Origin: Bacteroidales bacterium
Lineage (GTDB): Bacteria; Bacteroidota; Bacteroidia; Bacteroidales; UBA932
Length of the DNA stretch: 58,579 nucleotides
Direction: 5' to 3'
Assembly: GCA_017549145.1 (NCBI GenBank)
Contig: JAFYVM010000003.1
Location: 1-58,579, forward strand
Made by a program: the position numbers and the translations under genes. This document shows positions 33,946 to 42,420 of the stretch, in pieces. The notes below the pieces were generated by a model that was not told where the DNA came from, did not search any database, and saw only the letters and a list, made by a program, of their open reading frames with translations. Within the stretch, counting starts at the first letter, position 1; the number at the start of each line of letters is the position of its first letter.

Positions 33946-36543
33946 ATGAAAAAATCATTATCTATACTTCTGGCAGCTTCTCTTGCAGTCTGCATTTCCT
34001 GCTCAAAACAGGAGATACAGGCTGGGGGAGAACAGCCGGAAAACAACATTCCTACAACCGAATGTCTGGACTATATCACCGCTGTCAGTCCTGGTACTCC
34101 AGTGAAGACCACGACAGCTGACGGTGTGAAGGTGTTATGGACAGATAGTGATAAAATAGGAATGTATGCAGGAGGAACATCTACAGCTGTATATACTACA
34201 TCGCTCTCAGCACCTTCGGCTCAGGCTAAATTTGGAAGAACTTCAGATGCCACTCCGGTCAAGGTCAACGATAGATATTATGCTGTATATCCTTCTTCTG
34301 CTATTGTAAAATGGAATTTAGAGACTGGTGGGAGCGAATCTTCAGCTCCTGTATGCTATGTAAACGTGCCTAAGCAGCAGACTGCTGAAGTTGGTGCGTG
34401 GGACAAAAAGGCTGCTGTTCTTATCGCCAATAGTGAAACAGAACAGTTTGTCTTCAAGCATGCTGTCTCGTATGTCCGTTTTGAGGTCACTGACCAGACT
34501 GGAGAATTTGTATCTGTAAGATTGTCTTCTGTAAACAAGGAGAAACTTTCTGATACGCAGGCGGGTATTCAATATCTTGCAACTGGCGGAGTCAAGATGG
34601 TTTCAAGTCTCACAGCTTCAGATTATGTCAGTCTGCGTAATTCAGAAAACGGTGTTCCTTTCGCAACTGGTGTTTACAATATTGCTATCATGCCAGGCGA
34701 TTTCACAGGAGGTCTTGTACTTAGCTTTGAGAATGCTGAGGGCCTTGTAGCAGAAAAGAGTGTCGGACCGTTGACACTCAATGCCGGTGAGGTTTCTGAT
34801 TGGGGCCAGGTGGAGAAGTTGACTTTCACAGAAGGAAACAATCCGCTTGAATTGGCTACCGTTTATAAGGAGAATGAAATCAACCAGGGAGTTGTATACT
34901 GGATTGATCCAGATAATCCATACAAGGGTAAGATCATTTCAGCTTCTTCAACTGAAGCTATGGATTGGTCAGAGAATATATCTGTAGAATTTCTCTGGAC
35001 CGAAAAGATTGTCAGCTTGACTGATGGTCTTCTCAACTATCAGCAGTTCAACGCTTCTGAGGTTTATACAAGCCAGAAGGAGAAATTCTATGCACTGCAG
35101 TATTGTGAGAAGATGAGAGAAAGCCATGGTGGAAACTGGTATCTTCCTGCACCTCAGGAGTTGAGTACTCTCGTCCAAGTTTACTATGGTTTATCAGAAC
35201 TCCCAGGATCAAGCTCAAATGAGATTGATTATCGCTTCGAGAATTCAGTACTCATTCCAAGTGTCATGAATGCAAAAGCTGAGTTTGATGCTGCTTTGAG
35301 ACTTCTTGGAGAGACAACAACCGCAACCCTTGATGGTGATGCAGACTGTGATGGAGTATCTGATAATAATGGTTATGGAGATGCAAGGGGAGTAACCTAT
35401 TGGACTTCCAAGGTAAATACTGGTGGTTCAGTTCAATATGTCAATATCGGAACATATTTCGTCAGTCATATCACTAAAGCCGCGACAAAGGGTTACGTAC
35501 GTTGTGTCCGTGATGTAGAACTCAATAGTACTGGCGGAGGTAATGCTGGCGAGGATCCAGGTGAAGAACCGGGCGAAAACCCTGGTGAAAATCCTGGTGA
35601 GAATCCTGGTGAGAATCCTGGCGAAGAGCCAGGCGGAAACCCTGGAGAAAATCCTGGAGACGGTGGGGATGACACAGGTGGAGACAATACTGGTGAAGGA
35701 GGAACTGATGTGGGTCAGGTAAATCCTAGTATCGATCCTCTTAATCCATTTGACATCTTCAACCAGACCAAGCGTGTGAGCCTAGTGGGAGATTCAATCA
35801 CCACTTATGAAGGTACTCTTGTGACAAACTTTGATTCTGAGAATGGCGGTGCATATTATCCGACGGGTAATGTAACTTCAGTTACAAACCAGTACTGGCA
35901 TAAACTCATTTATAATAAAATGAGCGGCGCCGTTCTCGACGTAAATAACTCACTTAGAGGATCCTGTGTAGTCAGACGTAGCACTCATCCAGATCTTGAC
36001 TATCCTGCACGTGTACAGTTACATGGTCTTGGAAATCCGGACATCATCTTCATCCATGGTGGTACAAATGACTGCTCGAAGCATAGTGCAGATTATGCTC
36101 CAAGACCTGGTTTCTATAGAGCTGATATGTATCCTGGTGATGCCTACGCCGGTATGGCACCTTCTACACTTCCTACAGCAGCTGAATTCAAGGCAGTCTA
36201 TGATGCTGCCGAAGCTGCTGATACATGGGAGGAGATTCTGGCTTTGGAGGATGGCTATTTTGTGCATGCCTATGTAAAGCTTCTGAACATGATCCACTTC
36301 AAGCATCCGAATGCTAAAGTGGTCATGATCATTGGTGACGCTCTTACAAAGCGTGCACAGCAGGCAATTCTTGAGATAGCTGACCACTATGGCAAGCTCT
36401 ATGGCTACAAATGTGTCAACTTTTTTGGATTGGCAGATAGTATCTCCAAGGCTTCTGGAGCACATCCGGATGATGCAGGATTTACTTATATGGCTGAAAA
36501 GATCTACCAGGAGGTAGGATCTTATATTGATCCGAGAAACTAA
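33946..36543 (+). CDS. fimbrillin-like / DUF1566-like / SGNH hydrolase lipoprotein
   Basis: The 865-residue lipoprotein (signal CISC, about Cys19) has four parts. A fimbrillin-like domain spans about 35-290. The shared DUF1566/Lcl-like module spans about 300-527 (GGNWYLPAPQE, GYVRCVRDVEL). A PGEN/PGEE-repeat linker spans about 533-575. An SGNH hydrolase spans about 607-865, with block I LVGDSIT (Ser617) and block III HGGTND. Block V reads SGAHPDD, so His840 is present but the Asp three residues earlier is Ser. Its paralogue at 3411 keeps DNVH. A Ser-His dyad may suffice. Probable surface deacylase for the locus. Confidence 0.83.
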   Translation: MKKSLSILLAASLAVCISCSKQEIQAGGEQPENNIPTTECLDYITAVSPGTPVKTTTADGVKVLWTDSDKIGMYAGGTSTAVYTTSLSAPSAQAKFGRTSDATPVKVNDRYYAVYPSSAIVKWNLETGGSESSAPVCYVNVPKQQTAEVGAWDKKAAVLIANSETEQFVFKHAVSYVRFEVTDQTGEFVSVRLSSVNKEKLSDTQAGIQYLATGGVKMVSSLTASDYVSLRNSENGVPFATGVYNIAIMPGDFTGGLVLSFENAEGLVAEKSVGPLTLNAGEVSDWGQVEKLTFTEGNNPLELATVYKENEINQGVVYWIDPDNPYKGKIISASSTEAMDWSENISVEFLWTEKIVSLTDGLLNYQQFNASEVYTSQKEKFYALQYCEKMRESHGGNWYLPAPQELSTLVQVYYGLSELPGSSSNEIDYRFENSVLIPSVMNAKAEFDAALRLLGETTTATLDGDADCDGVSDNNGYGDARGVTYWTSKVNTGGSVQYVNIGTYFVSHITKAATKGYVRCVRDVELNSTGGGNAGEDPGEEPGENPGENPGENPGENPGEEPGGNPGENPGDGGDDTGGDNTGEGGTDVGQVNPSIDPLNPFDIFNQTKRVSLVGDSITTYEGTLVTNFDSENGGAYYPTGNVTSVTNQYWHKLIYNKMSGAVLDVNNSLRGSCVVRRSTHPDLDYPARVQLHGLGNPDIIFIHGGTNDCSKHSADYAPRPGFYRADMYPGDAYAGMAPSTLPTAAEFKAVYDAAEAADTWEEILALEDGYFVHAYVKLLNMIHFKHPNAKVVMIIGDALTKRAQQAILEIADHYGKLYGYKCVNFFGLADSISKASGAHPDDAGFTYMAEKIYQEVGSYIDPRN
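35551..35668 (+). repeat. PGEN/PGEE tandem-repeat linker
   Basis: Roughly eight degenerate 12-bp units encode Pro-Gly-Glu-Asn or Pro-Gly-Glu-Glu between the DUF1566-like module and the SGNH domain. It is a flexible acidic linker within the coding frame; unit number may vary between strains by slippage. Confidence 0.85.
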
Positions 36544-36552
36544 AAAATTAGT

Positions 36553-38766
36553 ATGAAAAGAAATGTAATTTTGGCGATTGCCTTATGTCTGTCTTTGATT
36601 TCTTATGCGCAGAAGGCGCCCAAGAGGTCATTCCTGACTGAAACTGAACCAGCTGAGGTCAAATGGCAGAATGGGGAACTGGTCAACTTTTCAGATGCTT
36701 CTGACGGGCAAGGAGTAAATTATTACATTGATAAAGCCGACGGCAAGACCTTCTTCATGGGAAGAGGGGCTTGTCGCTCGGATGAAGGTGATTGGCTCGC
36801 TTTGTATCCTGCGGGAGCATTGAACTTCTGGGAAGGTAGTTGCATGCACTTCCTTATTCCTCACGAGCAGGTGGCGAATAAGACTGCTAATCCTATGTAT
36901 AGCCGCACCCAGACTATTGCGATGGATTTCAAACCGCTTACAGCTTATCTGTCCTTTGAACTTGCACCTGGACAGCCGCCTGTAAAGGAGATCCGTTTCA
37001 AGACAAATAAGTTCATCTCAGGTACTTACAAGGTAGATTTCAGTATGAAGACTGTCTCAGTACAGTTGGATACTGGTGAGAACAGATACAGAGAGATCGT
37101 TCTTAAGCCGGGAGAAAGTGGAGTCATTGAACCTGGTACATATACAATGGCAATTTACGCACGTGTACTTCCTGATGGAATGACTGTGGAAATTGAGTCT
37201 GTAGATGGAAAGGTGGAAGTAAGGAAGATTGCAAGGGAACTTAAATTTGCATTGGGAAAGACAAGAGACTTCGGAGTTTTGACTAATCTTAAGTTCGATG
37301 CTGATTCTAAGTCTACAGTAGGAGAAAAGTATGGTGACGTTGGTGTAATCTTCTGGAACAATCCAGATGATCCGACCAGAGGTAAGGCCGTTGCTGCAAC
37401 TGCTTCTTTAATGAACTGGTCTGCTGCCAACAGCTTGCACGGAATTCATACTTTCAAGGATAACTACGAGTTGGTTCATTCAACAGTTACTAATCTTCCT
37501 GCCTACAAGGCTTCTCCTGAGGACTATCCGGCTGTAAATGCATGTGAGGAAATGAGAAAGACTTATGGTGGAAACTGGCATGTGCCTTCTGCCCGTGAGA
37601 TGAAGTATCTCTTCAATGCTTATTATGGCAAGTCTGATTTAGCTCTGCCTGAAAACGGCGAGGAATACACCGATGAAGCATCACAGCAGGCAGCAGCCCG
37701 TTTCGATGCTCAGCTTGTAGCCCTCGGTGGTGAGAAGTTGCTCGCCATGTCAAATCATTATTGGATCTGCGGCCAGAACTCAAGTGGCAATATGCAGTAT
37801 GTCAATATGCGCAAGTTCTATCATTCTCATGCTGAACAGACACAGAAGAAATATGTTCGTTGCGTATGTGATTTCCATGGTACTGTAACTGGCGAGAACA
37901 CGTCATCCCCTCAGACTGAGGTTGGTAAAACCTTAGAGAGCGATAAGTGTTCTAAAATCATTGACGTCCTCTGGGATACAACCTTCACAGTGACAAAGGG
38001 TCTGGAGTATTACCAGATGGAAATTCTTACAGAGTCTCATGAGAAGATGGATATCTATCTTCTTAGAGTAGATCAGTCTCAGGGACTTGATGTCAGAGCA
38101 GCTACATCTGGAAATGTCACATCATCTGAATGGGTGAGACAGGTCCCTTCTGAGATGGCTGTTCATATGGATTCACCTGAAAAGCCTCTTTACGCCCTAG
38201 TAAACGCCGATTTCTGTGAGAACAGAATTCCAATCAGACCTCGTGGACCTCATCACAGTGATGGTAAGATCTGGGTGTCATCATATAGTATCGACCCTAG
38301 ACTTCCTCAGCAGGCTTTGAGCTACGTGGGTGTGACTTTCGATGGCAAGATGGTAATCGGTCCTAGTTCAGAATATCAGGGTGCCAAAAAGTCATTGAAG
38401 GAGTGTACTGGTGCTGGTGTGATCCTTCTCAAGGATTATGTCATCCAAGGTGGCTATGTCCTTGATCCTGGTAGAGATCCTCGTACTGCATTAGGATATA
38501 CTGCTGATAACATCGTATGGATTCTTGCAGTTGACGGAAGACATAAGGGAACAAACGGTATGAACTATATGGAGATGGCTTCGTTGTTCCAGGCTCTAGG
38601 ATGTATTGATGCCGTTAATCTTGATGGAGGTGGATCTACTCAGATGGTTGTAAGAGATCCCAATACCAATAAACTTGAGATGCGCAACTGGCCATCTGAC
38701 CCTACCAATGGTTTCGGTGGTCGTGAAAGAGCACGACTCAACGGTTGGTGCATTATTAAACACTAG
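36553..38766 (+). CDS. fimbrillin-like / DUF1566-like / phosphodiester glycosidase protein
   Basis: The 737-residue secreted protein has a signal peptide ending LISYAQ and no lipobox. A fimbrillin-like domain (about 25-245), the shared DUF1566/Lcl-like module (about 255-445; GGNWHVPSAREMKYL, NMQYVNMRKF, KYVRCVCDF) and a C-terminal phosphodiester-glycosidase (NAGPA-type) domain (about 460-737) follow. The last has RGPHHSDGKIW, YVGVTFDGKMVIG, ILAVDGRHKGTNG, NLDGGGSTQMV and a final Gly-rich segment. NAGPA removes GlcNAc from GlcNAc-1-phosphodiesters, so this enzyme may cleave sugar-phosphate diesters in the substrate. It lies 9 bp after the SGNH gene and 3 bp before its tandem paralogue. Confidence 0.85.
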   Translation: MKRNVILAIALCLSLISYAQKAPKRSFLTETEPAEVKWQNGELVNFSDASDGQGVNYYIDKADGKTFFMGRGACRSDEGDWLALYPAGALNFWEGSCMHFLIPHEQVANKTANPMYSRTQTIAMDFKPLTAYLSFELAPGQPPVKEIRFKTNKFISGTYKVDFSMKTVSVQLDTGENRYREIVLKPGESGVIEPGTYTMAIYARVLPDGMTVEIESVDGKVEVRKIARELKFALGKTRDFGVLTNLKFDADSKSTVGEKYGDVGVIFWNNPDDPTRGKAVAATASLMNWSAANSLHGIHTFKDNYELVHSTVTNLPAYKASPEDYPAVNACEEMRKTYGGNWHVPSAREMKYLFNAYYGKSDLALPENGEEYTDEASQQAAARFDAQLVALGGEKLLAMSNHYWICGQNSSGNMQYVNMRKFYHSHAEQTQKKYVRCVCDFHGTVTGENTSSPQTEVGKTLESDKCSKIIDVLWDTTFTVTKGLEYYQMEILTESHEKMDIYLLRVDQSQGLDVRAATSGNVTSSEWVRQVPSEMAVHMDSPEKPLYALVNADFCENRIPIRPRGPHHSDGKIWVSSYSIDPRLPQQALSYVGVTFDGKMVIGPSSEYQGAKKSLKECTGAGVILLKDYVIQGGYVLDPGRDPRTALGYTADNIVWILAVDGRHKGTNGMNYMEMASLFQALGCIDAVNLDGGGSTQMVVRDPNTNKLEMRNWPSDPTNGFGGRERARLNGWCIIKH

Positions 38767-38769
38767 AAA

Positions 38770-40272
38770 ATGCTAAGAAAAGAAAGCATATTCATAAGCC
38801 TTATTTTGTGTGCTATGACGTCATGTGTCAAGCCGGGACCGGAAAATGTTCCCGACGAGACACATGGCGCATTGTCGCACATGGCTGTCTATAGGAAGCA
38901 CGGCACTGATTTAGGTGTCATCTTCCATGTTGATCCGAATGATGACCACAAAGGAAAGGCTGTTTCTGCTGTGGGCGGCCTTATGAAATGGGCCAATTCA
39001 AATGACTTATGGAGAATAGACTCCTATAATGACAATTACGATTACGTTCATACAGTAATCACAACAACAGAAAAGTACATTGAGACTCCAGAACATTTCC
39101 CTGCTGTCAAGTTCTGTGATGACCTGCGACGCGAGTACGGCGGAAACTGGCATCTCCCTTCTCAGGATGAGATCAATACACTATTCAACGCCTATACTGA
39201 TAAATCGCATCGCTTTGATTCTCTGCTTGTATCACTAGGCGGAGACCCTTTGCTTGAAAAGAGTAGTAAATATTGGCTCTGCGCCCAGAACTTAAATGGT
39301 AACATGCAGTATGTCAATATGTCTAAAAATATGACCGGCGAAGATATTCAGATTACTGAAAACTATGTCCGCTGTGTCCTGGACATTGATAACACTGATT
39401 CTAAAGATAAAGTCGAATACCCTCAGACCAATATCGGAAAGCTTATCGAGGGCCCTTTGACCTCAAGGGTAGTTGACATTTTGTGGGATACAACCTACAA
39501 TGTTACGAACGGCCTCGATTACTATCAGATGAAGTTGAAGACTGAAGCTGATGAGGTCATGGACACATATTTTCTAAGAGTAGATCTTTCAAAAGAACTC
39601 GATCTCAGAGTTGCAGTTGCAAGGGATACAGAGCCGCCTACATGGATCAGGGAGACTCTTACAGATATGGCAGCATATCTTAATCATCCGTTAAAGCCTG
39701 TTTATGCTATGGTCAATGGAGACTTCTGCGATAACAGAAGCCCGATCAGACCGCGTGGCCCAGTTCATTGTAACGGAGAGATGTTGTGTACTACATACAG
39801 TCTTGACCCCGATCTTCAAGATCAGGGCCTGACCTATGTCGGAGTTACATACGACGGAAAAATGATTATCGGTCTACGTGAGGAGTACGATGAAGTCAAG
39901 ATGACTTTGAAAGATTGTACTGGTGGTGGCGTAGTGCTGGTAGATGATTCAAAGATTGCTGTCAGGGAATATACTTCAAGACATCCGCGAACAGCAATAG
40001 GACATACTTCCGGCAATATCGTGTGGATTCTTGCAGTTGACGGAAGACATAAAGGAACTCAAGGAATGACATATTCAGAGATGGCATCAATATTCTTCGG
40101 ATTAGGTTGTGAGGCCGCTGTCAATCTCGATGGAGGAGGATCGACGGAGATGTTGGCTCGAAACCCTTTGAATGGCAAGCTGGAAATATGTAACTGGCCG
40201 TCAGACCCTACAGACGGTGGCGGTGGTGAGGAACGACCAAGGCCGAATGCTTGGGCAGTTGTAAAGAAATAA
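38770..40272 (+). CDS. DUF1566-like / phosphodiester glycosidase lipoprotein
   Basis: The 500-residue lipoprotein (lipobox MTSC, about Cys17) is a tandem paralogue of the preceding gene that lacks the fimbrillin-like domain. The DUF1566/Lcl-like module spans about 35-212 (GGNWHLPSQDEINTL, NMQYVNMSK, NYVRCVLDI). The phosphodiester-glycosidase domain spans about 230-500 (RGPVHCNGEML, YVGVTYDGKMIIG, ILAVDGRHKGTQG, NLDGGGSTEML). The two catalytic domains share long identical blocks, so they arose by duplication. This one is predicted to be lipid-anchored and the other to be free. GlcNAc-1-phosphodiester cleavage is inferred from the family. Confidence 0.85.
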   Translation: MLRKESIFISLILCAMTSCVKPGPENVPDETHGALSHMAVYRKHGTDLGVIFHVDPNDDHKGKAVSAVGGLMKWANSNDLWRIDSYNDNYDYVHTVITTTEKYIETPEHFPAVKFCDDLRREYGGNWHLPSQDEINTLFNAYTDKSHRFDSLLVSLGGDPLLEKSSKYWLCAQNLNGNMQYVNMSKNMTGEDIQITENYVRCVLDIDNTDSKDKVEYPQTNIGKLIEGPLTSRVVDILWDTTYNVTNGLDYYQMKLKTEADEVMDTYFLRVDLSKELDLRVAVARDTEPPTWIRETLTDMAAYLNHPLKPVYAMVNGDFCDNRSPIRPRGPVHCNGEMLCTTYSLDPDLQDQGLTYVGVTYDGKMIIGLREEYDEVKMTLKDCTGGGVVLVDDSKIAVREYTSRHPRTAIGHTSGNIVWILAVDGRHKGTQGMTYSEMASIFFGLGCEAAVNLDGGGSTEMLARNPLNGKLEICNWPSDPTDGGGGEERPRPNAWAVVKK

Positions 40273-40288
40273 TAAAAATACAGATACG

Positions 40289-41170
40289 ATGAAAAGAACA
40301 CTTTCTATGGCTATTGTAGCCGCTGCACTTCTTTTAATGAATTGCGTTGAATCTGCAGGATGGGGACAGATAGGACATTCAACTATCGCGCAGGTCGCTC
40401 AGGACCATCTTACTCCTAAGGCTCAGAAGGCCCTTAGCAAGTACCTTGACGGTCTTCCCCTTGCTATCATTGCTTCTGATGCTGATATATACAGAGGACA
40501 ATGGACTGTGGACTTGGGATTCATTCCAACAAACCCTCAGGATGCACGAGTAAGTTTTGTGAGAAACTTTGACTTCTCGACTCCTTTGAACATTTCTCCA
40601 TGGTCACATTCAATTACTGTGGATATGGATTTCAATTGCTATCCTACTGACAACCTCGATGGCGCGTACATCAACAACGCTGCATACTATATTGACAATC
40701 TGTCAAAGGAACTCAAGGAGAATGCAGAAAATATGGACCCGTTCGAGAGATATAAGGCCATTGCAATCATTGTCCACCTGATGGGTGACATGCATTGCCC
40801 TATGCACATCGTATATCTTCCGGATAATGTTGTAAAGGGACATTATTTTGTAGAGTATAAGGGAAAACAGCAGGATATGCACGTTATGTGGGATGGAAAG
40901 ATCTTCGATGATTACTACAAGTGGAGCTTCTTGGATATGGCCTATCTTGTGGATACAGCAACTCCTAAGCAGATTGCTGAAATCATCAAGGGTGATGTCT
41001 ATGACTATGCTGAGAGCAGTGCAAGAGACAGCTGGCCTGCAGTCAGTGCATACAAGGATGGAGATTCTCTTCCAAGATCTTATGCAACTGATATCCGTCC
41101 GATCCTTTTCCAGCAGCTTCGTAATGGCGGTTATCGTCTTGCAGCGATCTTTAACGAAATCTTCAAGTAA
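40289..41170 (+). CDS. S1/P1-type nuclease (3'-nucleotidase/phosphodiesterase)
   Basis: The 293-residue protein belongs to the zinc-dependent S1/P1 nuclease family. The mature N-terminus would begin at the Trp of AGWGQIGHSTIAQVAQ, because the family uses the amino group of Trp1 as a zinc ligand. Further ligands are seen in IIASDADIYRG, SHSITVDM, HLMGDMHCPMHI and MHVMWDGKIFDDYY. The signal contains LLLMNC, so lipidation is an alternative. Classical members cleave single-stranded nucleic acid and 3'-nucleotides. Its place between phosphodiester glycosidases and a SASA esterase suggests that it acts on a phosphodiester or phosphomonoester in the substrate. Gaps are 16 and 6 bp. Confidence 0.88.
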   Translation: MKRTLSMAIVAAALLLMNCVESAGWGQIGHSTIAQVAQDHLTPKAQKALSKYLDGLPLAIIASDADIYRGQWTVDLGFIPTNPQDARVSFVRNFDFSTPLNISPWSHSITVDMDFNCYPTDNLDGAYINNAAYYIDNLSKELKENAENMDPFERYKAIAIIVHLMGDMHCPMHIVYLPDNVVKGHYFVEYKGKQQDMHVMWDGKIFDDYYKWSFLDMAYLVDTATPKQIAEIIKGDVYDYAESSARDSWPAVSAYKDGDSLPRSYATDIRPILFQQLRNGGYRLAAIFNEIFK

Positions 41171-41176
41171 CAGATT

Positions 41177-41977
41177 ATGAAATCAAGATTAATATCTGTA
41201 CTTATCCTGTTGCTGTTCACATGTTTTCTGAGTGCATCAGCGCAGAATAAAGTTGATTCGAACGAGTATGATGTGTTCCTGCTTATCGGTCAGTCCAATA
41301 TGGCCGGCAGGGGATACATGACAGAGAAGGATAAGGAAGTCTTTGATAAGAATGTGTTTATCCTCAATGATGCAGGTGAGGTGGTGCCGGCAACTAATCC
41401 GTTGAACCAATATTCATCGATCAGAAAGGGAATGTCCATCCAGCGTATCAACCCTGGCTTCAGCTTCTCAAAGAAGATTGCGAAGAAGACCAAACGTAAG
41501 ATTCTCTTGGTCGTGAATGCGCGTGGAGGAACAACTCTGTCTCAATGGACTAAAGGAGAAGGTGGAGAGGGTTACTATGAAGAAGCCGTACGACGCACAA
41601 AGCAGGCTATGCAATACGGTACCCTCAAGGCTATCCTCTGGCATCAGGGATGTGGTGATTCAAAGAAAACAGATGTGTATCTTGACAAGCTCGCAGTCTT
41701 TGTCCAGAATCTCAGAACTGACCTCGGAGCTGATGTGCCGTTCATCGCTGGTGAATTAGGACAGTGGCGCAGCAATGTTGCTGCATTCAATGAGATGATT
41801 CATTCCATCTCAGAATATATTCCAGATTCAGATTGGGTTTCAAGTGATGGCGGAGTGCCTATTGCATCTCCAGACCCTGAAGGAAAGCCAAATATGAAGG
41901 ACCCTCATTTTGATCGCAAGAGCCTGATCATCATCGGTAAGAGATACGCTGACAAGGTCCTGAAGATGTGCTACTAA
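41177..41977 (+). CDS. SASA-domain carbohydrate esterase (sialate O-acetylesterase-like)
   Basis: The 266-residue secreted SGNH-type esterase has a signal peptide ending about SASAQ. The SASA core includes LLIGQSNMAGRGYM (nucleophile Ser in GQSN), VVNARGGTTLSQW, ILWHQGCGDS and FIAGELGQW, with a C-terminal catalytic DPHFDRKS (DxxH). It would remove acetyl groups from sugar hydroxyls. It is the last gene of the plus-strand glycan locus and starts 6 bp after the nuclease. Its stop codon overlaps the end of a decayed cyclase gene on the other strand, and no clear terminator hairpin follows. Confidence 0.88.
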   Translation: MKSRLISVLILLLFTCFLSASAQNKVDSNEYDVFLLIGQSNMAGRGYMTEKDKEVFDKNVFILNDAGEVVPATNPLNQYSSIRKGMSIQRINPGFSFSKKIAKKTKRKILLVVNARGGTTLSQWTKGEGGEGYYEEAVRRTKQAMQYGTLKAILWHQGCGDSKKTDVYLDKLAVFVQNLRTDLGADVPFIAGELGQWRSNVAAFNEMIHSISEYIPDSDWVSSDGGVPIASPDPEGKPNMKDPHFDRKSLIIIGKRYADKVLKMCY

Positions 41978-42264
41978 GCAATCAGTATAGCTCTGCAAGG
42001 GGAGCCATCGGCCCCGGATAGATTCAGTGGTGCTGCATTTAAGAAATACACGCCTTCTGATACATCAGCCAGACGAATTCCCTCAAGCAGAATGACATCT
42101 GCATTCAGCAGCGCAAGGTGAACAGCCATTGGCTCATCTGCTGGTCCGACTGTCTGAGATTCATTTTGTTACCTCAGCATCTCCATTGACGCTATCGTCG
42201 TTTTCTCTGGAGCTGGGTCACCGGGATAAACCTGGCAATTAAAGACTTCTTGAGAGATGTCGTA
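41974..42264 (-). pseudogene. decayed cyclase-family gene (kynurenine-formamidase-like) with an internal deletion
   Basis: Read on the minus strand, 42264 to about 42172 encodes YDISQEVFNCQVYPGDPAPE and a following SM-containing stretch, the N-terminus of a cyclase-family metal hydrolase. A TAA at 42169-42171 interrupts it. From 42165 to 41974 the same frame encodes NESQTVGPADEPMAVHLALL and ends with LNLSGADGSPCRAILIA and TAG, the C-terminus of the same family. The roughly 100-residue centre with the HxGTHxD metal motif is missing, and the position before the first codon is a stop where an ATG would be expected. The gene is dead. Its stop overlaps that of the SASA esterase gene. Confidence 0.88.
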
Positions 42265-42420
42265 TTATAATGAAAAATGCATCATTCATGGTGCATATTA
42301 CCAAATCCATGGGATGACTTTATATTTAAGCATGATGCTGAAAGTAATGATATTCAGATATATTAGCAACTGACTGTTATGTTTTGAGGAAAAACGCAAC
42401 TAAATGAGTATATTTGAGCC
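42265..42420. other. intergenic stretch upstream of the Gre-factor gene
   Basis: With the pseudogene, this fills the 443-bp gap between the SASA esterase and Gre genes. I see no coding potential. TATATTTG at 42409-42416 matches a -7 box, with TTTG at 42383-42386 spaced 22 bp, slightly longer than usual. It ends only 4 bp before the ATG, so use of this promoter would give an essentially leaderless mRNA. Confidence 0.45.

Noticed and set aside
35551-35668. Short tandem repeat resembling a CRISPR or minisatellite
   Set aside because: It is the in-frame PGEN/PGEE linker of a lipoprotein; there are no spacers and no cas genes.
41990-42020. GGGG/CCCC hairpin after the SASA gene as a terminator
   Set aside because: It is short and bulged, has no T tract, and lies within the coding remnant of the cyclase pseudogene.
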